Below, piece by piece: positions 26,101 to 36,367 of a stretch of DNA of 64,000 nt. This DNA is from Arcuatula senhousia (lineage: Eukaryota; Mollusca; Bivalvia; Mytilida; Mytilidae), in assembly GCA_963971305.1 (NCBI GenBank), contig OZ020317.1, positions 15,084,001-15,148,000 of the forward strand, in the 5' to 3' direction. Made by a program: the position numbers and the translations under genes. Below the pieces are notes generated by a model, which was not told the DNA's origin, searched no databases, and saw only the letters and a program-made list of their open reading frames with translations. Numbering within the stretch: position 1 is the stretch's first letter; each line of letters begins with the position of its first letter.

Positions 26101-26339
26101 TTAGCTGGAGTGTTATCATACCTTTTGATGTGTTGAAAAGTCGCATTCAGGCTGATGTTGATAAAAAGTTATACAGTAGCTTTCTTGACTGTACAGTTAA
26201 AAGTTACAGGGAAGGAGGCATAAAGATATTTTTTAAAGGTGGAAGTTTAATTTGTCTTCGTGCATTCCCAGTGAATGCTGTCACTTTAATGGTTTATGCA
26301 GAGTATATGAGAATATTTGATGCTAAATTTTTACCTTAG
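14057..26339 (+). CDS. Mitochondrial carrier family protein, SLC25A45/47/48 type, five exons
   Basis: Exons 14057-14102, 14606-14649, 14974-15054, 25225-25477 and 25876-26339 join in phase at GT/AG borders into 295 residues, the usual carrier length. The three carrier signatures (P-x-D/E-x-x-K) are visible: HPIDTVKVQLQ, CPIEVIKVVLQ and IPFDVLKSRIQ. Further family features are GGWVSGSAGVLVGHP at the start and PRDVIASSIYFTSFE. Carriers of this family sit in the inner mitochondrial membrane, with six helices in three repeats. The DFIGGWVSG...GHP start and RGFFRGLSWPL resemble SLC25A45/47/48, which transport small amine or amino-acid-like solutes in mammals; the substrate here is not inferable. 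The upstream ATG at 14052 meets a stop after one codon, so 14057 is the start. Intron 3 is 10.2 kb, swollen by nested repeats. Confidence 0.93.
14606..14649 (+). CDS. Carrier exon 2
   Basis: Codes GSAGVLVGHPIDTVK, the first signature motif, between acceptor tatttcag and donor gtctgt. Confidence 0.93.
14974..15054 (+). CDS. Carrier exon 3
   Basis: 27 codons, VQLQIQNKENIYRNIWDCVN and SVKQQSW; acceptor ttttcacag, donor gtaggt. Confidence 0.92.
15873..17848. repeat. Insertion splitting the left arm of the fold-back element
   Basis: The right arm reads ...attataaataacgtg without a gap, but the left arm is interrupted between attataa (15872) and taacgtg (17849) by about 1.98 kb. The insert holds further repeat pieces, such as gggccagatccagaatttt at 16469. 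Its exact ends and target duplication were not resolved, and no gene was recognised. Confidence 0.6.
17951..19489 (-). mobile_element. Hairpin-ended tandem-core element, copy B (complete)
   Basis: Inverted relative to copies A, C and D. On the plus strand it begins tttttagctcacctggacc, a hairpin with gaaggtccatgtgagct, then a (CGT)n run at 18003-18063, and ends gaggctcc-palindrome (ggctcctgggagcc) plus tcttg. The core has about six tandem units of roughly 158 bp, marked by cagaatgaaaactattgcag near 18411, 18575, 18733, 18892, 19051 and 19208. Non-coding. Confidence 0.88.
19589..20435. mobile_element. 847-bp non-autonomous hAT element
   Basis: Ends cagggttggcaaa and tttgccaaccctg are inverted repeats, extended by cccgggttttccc-rich subterminal blocks on both sides. 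The 8-bp target duplication gtcagtag is perfect (19581-19588 and 20436-20443). The interior is AT-rich and non-coding. It is nested inside the 6.18-kb element. Confidence 0.92.
20460..20860. repeat. Inverted repeat with arms of about 47 bp
   Basis: The left arm (20460-20507, ending accacggacggaag) is the imperfect reverse of 20811-20858 (cttccgtccgtggtgg...gaaaaaagat), with about 300 bp between. It is part of the fold-back element. Confidence 0.7.
21791..23103 (+). mobile_element. Hairpin-ended tandem-core element, copy C (complete)
   Basis: Begins caagaggctcccaggagcc and ends with the hairpin atggaccttcggtccagatg followed by agctaaaaag. Tandem units are marked by gaacatttaagcaagcaaca and ccgtaacccctattaagggt. 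Non-coding; it lies just outside the hAT-like element in carrier intron 3. Confidence 0.88.
23150..25045. repeat. Degenerate tandem array, unit about 147 bp
   Basis: The landmarks gtaggtcaaggtgacctaat and gatatggaccttaaccaaaa recur at spacings of roughly 129-159 bp about a dozen times with many substitutions. The array is interrupted by the MITE at 23937-24298. No gene is seen. Confidence 0.8.
23937..24298. mobile_element. 362-bp palindromic MITE rich in CATATG
   Basis: Ends caggaaaaattgcaacatat and its imperfect reverse atatgttgcaatatttcctg. Inner inverted blocks tttggtgcccatatgat and atcatatgggcaccaaa make almost the whole element fold back. A short target duplication tgtac(a/c) flanks it (23931-23936, 24299-24304). 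It is inserted in the 147-bp array. Confidence 0.85.
25225..25477 (+). CDS. Carrier exon 4
   Basis: Codes SRGFFRGLSWPLFSAGLINS through the second signature CPIEVIKVVLQ to GNQT; acceptor ttttttttag, donor gtacac (weak). The reading frame runs on to a stop at 25506 if not spliced. Confidence 0.9.
25876..26339 (+). CDS. Carrier exon 5 (last coding exon)
   Basis: Starts after tgcttttag; codes KQFYHGPLEGVRQIMKQNG, PRDVIASSIYFTSFE, the third signature IPFDVLKSRIQ and a final FLP before TAG. This is the third carrier repeat. Confidence 0.93.
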
Positions 26340-26845
26340 TATCCTTATTTTAATGATAAATGTAAAAGTTCATGATTTACAATTCCCCCTATAACTTAAA
26401 GTTTTTTTTAAGTTGATAAAAATGTTGCACTCTTTATAACAGTAAAATTGCAATATTTTAATTTTCCATAATATTTTTGTGCCATAATGAGATATGGAAT
26501 GTTTACAGAACAAACTCAATTTTCATAAAATGAAGGCAATTGTAGAAAATCTGAAAACAACCAACAACTAGTTATGTCTTATATTTCAAAGTTACCAGTG
26601 GTGGCCATATCTGCTTATTGTGTTGCAGTTTTTCCCCAGAGGACAATCTAATGCAAATTCATGATTCAATCATTAATGCAATATTCTACCTCTTTGCTAT
26701 CAACTATCAATCAAATTAAACTACATGTATTCAGCTTAATAGATAAATTAAGTCAGAGGCATTATTTGTTTGATTATATTTGTAATCGTTATGGATGTAT
26801 ACCAAGTCTCACTGTCTGATGCTCTTTTTAAGAACAGCATTTTTA
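26340..26845 (+). other. Carrier 3' flank
   Basis: AT-rich, presumably 3' UTR and downstream DNA. No clear polyadenylation site was fixed and no gene is seen. Confidence 0.5.
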
Positions 26846-27575
26846 TGCCCCCGCGACGACATGTCGGGGGGCATTAAGTTTTACTCATGTCCGTCCGTCC
26901 GTACGTCCGTCCGTCCGTCCGTCCGTCCGTACGTCCGTACGAATTTCCGTCAAGCTTTTCTCAGAAACCGTACATGGGAATGACTTGAAACTTGGTAGGA
27001 TGGTTCAGTATTACAAACAATACGTCCTAAGCGAATTTTAGACCTGTCGGACATCTACTTCCTGTTTGGGGCTGGATCGATACCAAAATCGACATGAAAA
27101 TTTCCGTCAAGCTTTTCTCAGAAACTGTACATGGGAATGACTTGAAACTTGGTAGGATGGTTCAGAATGACAAACTATATGTCCTAAGCGAATTTTAGAC
27201 CTGTCGGACATCTACTTCCTGTTTGGGGCTGGATCGATACCAAAATCGACATGAAAATTTCCGTCAAGCTTTTCTCAAAAACTGTACATGGGAATGACTT
27301 GAAACTTGGTAGGATGGTTCAGAATGACAAACTATATGTCCTAAGCGAATTAAAGACCTGTCGGACTTCAGCTTCCTGTTTGGGGCTGGACCGATACCAA
27401 AATCGACATGAAAATTTCCGTCAAGCTTTTCTCAGAAACCGTACATGGGAATGACTTGAAACTTGGTAGGATGGTTAAGTATGATTAACTATGCGTCCTA
27501 AGCAACTTTCAGACCTGTCGGACTTCAACTTTTTATTTGAGGCCAGCGGGGGCATCTGTGTCCCATGGACACATT
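26846..27575. mobile_element. GCCCCCGC-ended element with four 157-bp tandem units
   Basis: Begins tatgcccccgcgacgac, followed by a (CCGT)n run at 26891-26940, and ends agcgggggcatctgtg. Copies of aatttccgtcaagctttt start at 26942, 27099, 27256 and 27413, exactly 157 bp apart. The hairpin gacatgtc sits at the left end. Non-coding; short frames across the units are artefacts of the repeat. Confidence 0.85.
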
Positions 27576-27950
27576 CTTTCTTTATTTAAAATTGTAACTG
27601 TAGACTGGAATTGTCAGATTGTACCTGATACATTCATTATACAGTATAAGTGGTTCTTTTCCCGAATGGCAAATGGCATAAATCATTACGCGATTTCATA
27701 ACCAAGCTGTTGCTCTAGATATATAAACTAATATTTCACTTGTTCCAGTTTTCGTGTCTCGATGTTTGCCGCAAATAAAGCAAAAATTTGATCACCGTAA
27801 AAAAAAAAAAACCCACTTGTACAGTATTGTCAAAAACATAAGTTATGTCAGAGTTTATGATTTCTATGATAGCCATGATCTTAGTAGTAACTTTAACTGT
27901 AATTTATATATTTATAGGGCAGATTTGGGCATTGTGACCTTGCCTCTTAA

Positions 27951-28487
27951 GGTTCATCTGTACCTTTCGTTAAAAATAGCGAAATTTTCTACCTATTTTT
28001 TAGTATATGCAGAACAAAAACTACAAATAAAATAATAAAATAAAGCATAGCTGGACCTAGATATGGTAATTTCTGATTCAATTTTTATCAATGTTTCATT
28101 TTAAGTTCCTTAAAAATAAAGATCTCTTTTTTTTCCTGTTCAGATTTTAAATTGAAAAAGGACAAACTAGCCCTATTGTGCCTCTTACACGAAACAAAGT
28201 GAACACTTTTAGTTAAATTCTTTATTGAAAGTTGCATGAAATTTGAGGCCACAAGAAAGGGTGAAAGTGATATTAGTCTTAAATCGGGTGTTTTTAAAAG
28301 CGGAGAAAAAAGAGATCTCTAAAATAAAGGATTTTTTCGGGAAGAGTTCATAGAGAAAAGGTAAGAAATTTTGATATCTAGGTCCAGCTACACCTTATAT
28401 TTCAATTTTATGTGCAGTTTCGGCTGTGCATATACAGAAAATAGATTAAAAATAACGCCATGTTTTAAAGAAAGGTACAGATGAACC
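27951..28487. mobile_element. 537-bp piggyBac-like MITE
   Basis: Terminal inverted repeats ggttcatctgtacctttc and gaaaggtacagatgaacc, 18 bp and perfect, flanked by TTAA at both ends (27947-27950 and 28488-28491), the piggyBac target. Inner inverted copies of agctggacctagatat and atatctaggtccagct make it fold back. Confidence 0.9.
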
Positions 28488-28491
28488 TTAA

Positions 28492-29150
28492 GTCAGAAGC
28501 ATGATGTATATTGTTTATTTGTATTTTTTAGTGATGTATGCTACGGTAATTTTATTTTACGGAATTTGCCAGTCTATTGTTGATAACATATATTGTCAGT
28601 ATTGATTTCTATGATATTTGACTATAAAGTCAATTCATTTATAAATGTAATTTATGTATAGGGCAATTAGTGCATTGATTGTTTTACATGTATATTACAG
28701 ATATTTGTACAAATAATGAAAATATGTTTATTTTTACAATTGAAAATATTTTTTTATACTTTATTATTCAATAAATTTATGAAACTAGTATGCTTATTAT
28801 GGCTGTTGTAAGTGACAATGTGAAAAAGAATGCAGGAACCATCCTAAAAACAACTAAAAAAATCTTATATTGCCTGCATACATTATATGTGGGCCAACAA
28901 TATTGTTGTTTCTATTGCACACTAGGTGTTTATCTACTACTTCTCAATTACTTGATGGATTTCCATGAAAATTGCACACAACCTTTGTGATACATTGTGT
29001 ATATAGGAGATTCACTTCTTTGTTGATACAGCTCCCCTGAAACCTCAAAACAATTTTTTTCAGAAATTTTGTAGGATTATTTATCCATATATGTATTTGA
29101 CCATATTTCAGCCCCATTTTGATGCAACAAATTTTGTAGGAGTTATGGGA
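28492..29150. other. AT-rich intergenic DNA
   Basis: No gene, repeat unit or RNA was recognised. Confidence 0.5.
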
Positions 29151-29154
29151 CTTT

Positions 29155-32100
29155 ATTAACTAACCCTAACCCTAATTATTTGTTTTCCACTTACCCTAAC
29201 CCTAATTATACGTTTTTGTACTAACCCTTATCAAAAATTTATTTTTTGTACTTACCCCTACCATTAATTTTGTGTTTTCATCGTATATAACCCTAATTGT
29301 ATAATTTTGTACTAACCCTAACCGAAAATGTATCTTATATGCTAACCCATAACCCTAATTGTGAGTTTTATTCTAACCCTAACCCTAATAATATGTTTTA
29401 CACTAACCTTTACCCTAATTATGCGTTTTTGTATTAACCCTTACCCTAATTGTATAATTTTGTACTAACCCTAACCCTAAATGTATCTTTTTGTGCTAAC
29501 CCCTGACCCTAATTGTGTGTTTTATACTAACCCTAACCCTAATTATTTGTTTTCCACTTACCCTAACCCTAATTATACGTTTTTGTTCTAACCCTTATCA
29601 TAAATTTATTTTTTGTACTAACCCCTACCATAGATTTTGTGTTTTCATCGTATATAACCCTAATTGTATAATTTTGTACTAACCCTAACCGTAAATGTAT
29701 CTTATATGCTAACCAATAACCCTAATTGTGAGTTTTATTCTAACCCTAACCCTAATAATATGTTTTACACTAACCTTTACCCTAATTATGCGTTTTTGTA
29801 TTAACCCTTACCCTAATTGTATAATTTTGTACTAACCCTAACCCTAAATGTATCTTTATATCCTAACCCTTAACCCTAACTGTATCTTTATATGCTAACC
29901 CCTAACCCTAATTGTGTGTTTAATACTGACTCTAATCCTAATTATATGTTTTACACTATCCCTAAGCCTAATTATACGTTTGTGTACTAACCTTTACCCT
30001 AATTGAATAATTTTGAACTAACCCTTACTCTACATGTATCTTTATATGCTAACCCCCAACCCTAATTGTGTGTTTTATACTAACCCTAACCCTAATTATA
30101 TGTTTAACACTAACCCTAACCCTAATTATACTTTTTTACTTACTCTTATCATAAATGTATTTTTTGTACTAACCCCTACCACTTATTTTGTGTTTTCATC
30201 GACTATAACCCTAATTGTATAATTTTGTACTTACCCTAACTCTCAACGTATCTTTCTATGCTAACCCTTAACCCTAAATGTATCTTTATATGCTACCCCT
30301 TACCCTAATTGTGTGTTTTATACTAACCTTAATCCTTATAATATGTTTTACACTAACACTAACCCTAATTATACGTTTTTGTACTAACTTTTACCCTAAT
30401 TGTATAATTTTGTACTAACTTTTACCCTAATTGTATAATTTTGTACTAACTCTAATCCTAAATGTATCTTTATGTGCTAACCCCTGACCCTAATTGTGTG
30501 TTTTATACTAACCCTAACCCTAATTATTTGTTTTCCACTTACCCTAACCCTAATTATACGTTTTTGTACTAACCCTTATCATAAATGTATTTTTTGTACT
30601 TACCCCAACCATTAATTTTGTGTTTTCATCAACTATAACCCTAATTGTATAATTTTGTTTTTATTCTAACCCTAAATGTATCTTTCTATGCTAACCCTTA
30701 ACCCTAAATGTATCTTTATATGCTACCCCTAACCCTAAATGTATCTTTATATGCTTCCCCTAACCCTAATTGTGTGTTTTATACTAACCCTAATCCTTAT
30801 AATATGTTTTACACTAACCCTAACCCTAATTATACGTTTTTGTACTAACCTTTATCGTAAATGTATTTTTTGTACTAACCCCTACCACTTATTTTGTGTT
30901 TTCATCGATAAAACCCTAATTGTATAATTTTGTACTTACCCTAGCCCTCAATGTATCTTTCTATGCTAACCCTTAACCCTAAATGTATCTTTATATGCTA
31001 CCCCTTACCCTAATTGTGTGTTTTATACTAACCCTAATCCTTATAATATGTTTTACACTAACCCTAACCATAATTATACGTTTTTGTACTAACCTTTATC
31101 GTAAATGTATTTTTTTGTACTAACCCCTACCACTCAATTTGTGTTTTCATCGATTATAAGCCTAATTGTATAATTTTGTACTAACCCTAACCCTAAATGT
31201 ATCTTTTATGCTAACCCCTATTCCTAATTGTGTGTTTTATACTAACCCTAACCCTAATAATATGTTTTACACTTATCCTAACCCTAATTATACGTTTTTG
31301 TACTAACTTTTACCCTAATTGTATAATTTTGTTCTAACTTTTACCCAAATTGTATAATTTTGTACTAACCCTTATCATAAATTTATTTTTTGTACTTACC
31401 CCTGACCCTAATTGTGTGTTTTATACTAACCCTAACCCTAATTATTTGTTTTCCACTTACCCTAACCCTAATTATACGTTTTTGTACTAACCCTTATCAT
31501 AAATTTATTTTTTGTACTTACCCCTACCATTAATTTTGTGTTTTCATCGTATATAACCCTAATTGTATAATTTTATACTAACCCTAACCGTAAATATATC
31601 TTATATGCTAACCCCTAACCCTAATTGTGAGTTTTATTCTAACCCTAACCCTAATAAATGTTTACACTAACCCTTACCCTAATTATGCGTTTTTGTACTA
31701 ACCCTTACCCTAATTGTATAATTTTGTACTAACCGTAACCCTAAGTATATCTTTATATGCTAACCCTTAACCCTAATGTATCTTTATATGCTACCCCTAA
31801 CCCTAATTGTGTGTTTTATACTAACCCTAATCCTTATAATATGTTTAACACTAACCCTAACCCTAATTATACGTTTTTGTACTAACCTTTACCATAATTG
31901 AATAATTTTGAACTAACCCTAACTCTACATGTGTCTTTATATGCTAACCCCCAATCCTAATTGTGTGTTTTATACTAACCCTAACCCTAATTATACGTTT
32001 AACACTAACCCTAACCCTAATTATACTTTTTTTTACTTACTCTTATCATAAATGTATTTCTTTACTAACCCCTACCACTTATTTTGTGTTTTCATCGACT

Positions 32101-35100
32101 ATAACCCTAATTGTATAATTTTGTACTTACCCTAACCCTAAATGTATCTTTCTATGCTAACCCTTAACCCTAAATGTATCTTTATATGCTACCCCTAACC
32201 CTAATTGTGTGTTTTATACTAACCCTAATCCTTATAATATGTTTTACACTAACCCTAACCCTAATTATACGTTTTTGTACTAACCTTTATCGTAAATGTA
32301 TTTTTTTGTACTAACCCCTACCACTCAAGTTGTGTTTTCATCGATTATAAGCCTAATTGTATAATTTTGTACTAACCCTAACCCTAAACGTATCTTTTAT
32401 GCTAACCCCTATTCCTAATTGTGTGTTTTATAATAACCCTAACCCTAATAATATGTTTTACACTTATCCTAACCCTAATTATACGTTTTTGTACTAACTT
32501 TTACCCTAATTGTATAATTTTGTACTAACTTTTACCCAAATGGTATAATTTTGTACTAACTCTAACCCTAAATGTATCTTTATGTGCTAACCCCTGACCC
32601 TAATTGTGTGTTTTATACTAACCCTAACCCTAATTATTTGTTTTCCACTTACCCTAACCCTAATTATACGTTTTTGTACTAACCCTTATCATAAATGTAT
32701 TTTTTGTACTTACCCCTACCATTAATTTTGTGTTTTCATCGTATATAACCCTAATTGTATAATTTTGTACTAACCCTAACCGTAAATGTATCTTATATGC
32801 TAATCCCTAACCCTAATTGTGAGTTTCATTCTATCCCTAACCCTAATAATATTTTTTACTCTAACCCTAACCCTAATTATGCGTTTTTGTACTAACCCTT
32901 ACCCTAATTGTATAATTTTGTACTAACCGTAACCCTAAATATATCTTTATATGCTAACCCTTAACCCTAATGTATCTTTATATGCTACCCCTAACCCTAA
33001 TTGTGTGTTTTATACTAACCCTAATCCTTATAATATGTTTAACACTAACCCTAACCCTAATTATACGTTTTTGTACTAACCTTTACCATAATTGAATAAT
33101 TTTGAACTAACCCTAACTCTACATGTGTCTTTATATGCTACCCCTAACCCTAATTGTGTGTTTTATACTAACCCTAATCCTTATAATATGTTTTACACTA
33201 ACCCTAACCCTAATTATACGTTTTTGTACTAACCTTTATCGTAAATGTATTTTTTTGTACTAACCCCTACCACTCAAGTTGTGTTTTCATCGATTATAAG
33301 CCTAATTGTATAATTTTGTACTAACCCTAACCCTAAACGTATCTTTTATGCTAACCCCTATTCCTAATTGTGTGTTTTATAATAACCCTAACCCTAATAA
33401 TATGTTTTACACTTATCCTAACCCTAATTATACGTTTTTGTACTAACTTTTACCCTAATTGTATAATTTTGTTCTAACTTTTACCCAAATTATTGTACTA
33501 ACCCTTATCATAAATTTATTTTTTGTACTTACCCCTGACCCTAATTGTGTGTTTTATACTAACCCTAACCCTAATTATTTGTTTTCCACTTACCCTAACC
33601 CTAATTATACGTTTTTGTACAAACCCTTATCATAAATTTATTTTTTGTACTTACCCCTACCATTAATTTTGTGTTTTCATCGTATATAACCCTAATTGTA
33701 TAATTTTATACTAACCCTAACCGTAAATATATCTTATATGCTAACCCCTAACCCTAATTGTGAGTTTTATTCTAACCCTAACCCTAATAAATGTTTACAC
33801 TAACCCTTACCCTAATTATGCGTTTTTGTACTAACCCTTACCCTAATTGTATAATTTTGTACTAACCGTAACCCTAAATATATCTTTATATGCTAACCCT
33901 TAACCCTAATGTATCTTTATATGCTACCCCTAACCCTAATTGTGTGTTTTATACTAACCCTAATCCTTATAATATGTTTAACACTAACCCTAACCCTAAT
34001 TATACGTTTTTGTACTAACCTTTACCATAATTGAATAATTTTGAACTAACCCTAACTCTACATGTGTCTTTATATGCTAACCCCCAATCCTAATTGTGTG
34101 TTTTATACTAACCCTAACCCTAATTATACGTTTAACACTAACCCTAACCCTAATTATACTTTTTTTTACTTACTCTTATCATAAATGTATTTCTTTACTA
34201 ACCCCTACCACTTATTTTGTGTTTTCATCGACTATAACCCTAATTGTATAATTTTGTACTTACCCTAACCCTAAATGTATCTTTCTATGCTAACCCTTAA
34301 CCCTAAATGTATCTTTATATGCTACCCCTAACCCTAATTGTGTGTTTTATACTAACCCTAATCCTTATAATATGTTTTACACTAACCCTAACCCTAATTA
34401 TACGTTTTTGTACTAACCTTTATCGTAAATGTATTTTTTTTGTACTAACCCCTACCACTCAAGTTGTGTTTTCATCGATTATAAGCCTAATTGTATAATT
34501 TTGTACTAACCCTAACCCTAAACGTATCTTTTATGCTAACCCCTATTCCTAATTGTGTGTTTTATAATAACCCTAACCCTAATAATATGTTTTACACTTA
34601 TCCTAACCCTAATTATACGTTTTTGTACTAACTTTTACCCTAATTGTATAATTTTGTAATAACTTTTACCCAAATGGTATAATTTTGTACTAACTCTAAC
34701 CCTAAATGTATCTTTATGTGCTAACCCCTGACCCTAATTGTGTGTTTTATACTAACCCTAACCCTAATTATTTGTTTTCCACTTACCCTAACCCTAATTA
34801 TACGTTTTTGTACTAACCCTTATCATAAATGTATTTTTTGTACTTACCCCTACCATTAATTTTGTGTTTTCATCGTTTATAACCCTAATTGTATAATTTT
34901 GTACTAACCTTAACCGTAAATGTATCTTATATGCTAATCCCTAACCCTAATTGTGAGTTTCATTCTATCCCTAACCCTAATAATATTTTTTACTCTAACC
35001 CTAACCCTAATTATGCGTTTTTGTGCTAACCCTTACCCTAATTGTATAATTTTGTACTAACCCTAACCCTAAATGTATCTTTATATGCTAACCCTTAACC

Positions 35101-36367
35101 CTAAATGTATCTTTATATGCTACCCCTAACCCTTTTCATAGATATATTTTTTGTACTAACCCCTACCATTAATTTTGTGTTTTCATCGACTATAACCCTA
35201 ATTGTATAATTTTGTACTAACCCTAACCGTAAATGTATCTTATATGCTAACCCCTAACCCTAATTGTGAGTTTTATTCTAACCCTAACCCTAATAATATG
35301 TTTTACACTAACCTTTACCCTAATTATGCGTTTTTGTATTAACCCTTACCCTAATTGTATAATTTTGTACTAACCCTAACCCTAAATGTATCTTTATATG
35401 CTAACCCTTAACCCTAACTGTATCTTTATATGCTAACCCCTAACCCTAATTGTGTGTTTTATACTGACTCTAATCCTAATTATATGTTTTACACTATCCC
35501 TAAGCCTAATTATACGTTTTTGTACTAACCTTTACCCTAATTGAATAATTTTGAACTACTCCTTACTCTACATGTATCTTTATATGCTAACCCCCAACCC
35601 TAATTGTGTGTTTTATACTAACCCTAACCCTAATTATATGTTAAACACTAACCCTAACCCTAATTATACTTTTTTACTTACTCTTATCATAAATGTATTT
35701 TTTGTACTAACCCCTACCACTTATTTTGTGTTTTCATCGACTATAACCCTAATTGTATAATTTTGTACTTACCCTAACTCTCAACGTATCTTTCTATGCT
35801 AACCCTTAACCCTAAATGTATCTTTATATGCTACCCCTTACCCTAATTGTGTGTTTTATACTAACCTTAATCCTTATAATATGTTTTACACTAACACTAA
35901 CCCTAATTATAAGTTTTTGTACTAACTTTTACCCTAATTGTATAATTTTGTACTAACTTTTACCCTAATTGTATAATTTTGTACTAACTCTAACCCTAAA
36001 TGTATCTTTATGTGCTAACCCCTGACCCTAATTGTGTGTTTTATACTAACCCTAACCCTAATTATTTGTTATCCACTTACCCTAACCCTAATTATACGTT
36101 TTTGTACTAACCCTTATCATAAATGTATTTTTTGTACTTACCCCAACCATTAATTTTGTGTTTTCATCGTATATAACCCTAATTGTATAATTTTGTACTT
36201 ACCCTAACCGTAAATGTATCTTATATGCTAACCCCTAACCCTAATTGTGAGTTTTATTCTAACCATAACCCTAATAATATTTTTTACACTAACCCTAACC
36301 CTAATTATGCGTTTTTGTACTAACCCTTACCCTAAATGTATCTTTATATGCTAACCCTTAACCCTAA
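29155..36367 (+). repeat. Telomere-like satellite, 7.2 kb, CCCTAA on the plus strand
   Basis: Monomers of roughly 30-40 bp consist of one or two CCCTAA units plus a variable AT-rich spacer, such as ttatacgtttttgtacta, atgtatctttatatgc or ttgtataattttgtacta. Large blocks are duplicated within it: the stretch after 31786 recurs at about 32980 and 33920, and that after 29870 recurs at about 35408. All units face the same way. The array stops abruptly inside a monomer at 36367, where the polymerase frame begins. Its short open frames (for example 30034-30222) are repeat artefacts. Confidence 0.95.

Noticed and set aside
30034..35760. Recurring 60-70 codon frames starting MYLYML in the telomere-like satellite
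   Set aside because: They are translations of satellite monomers, repeated with the satellite blocks.
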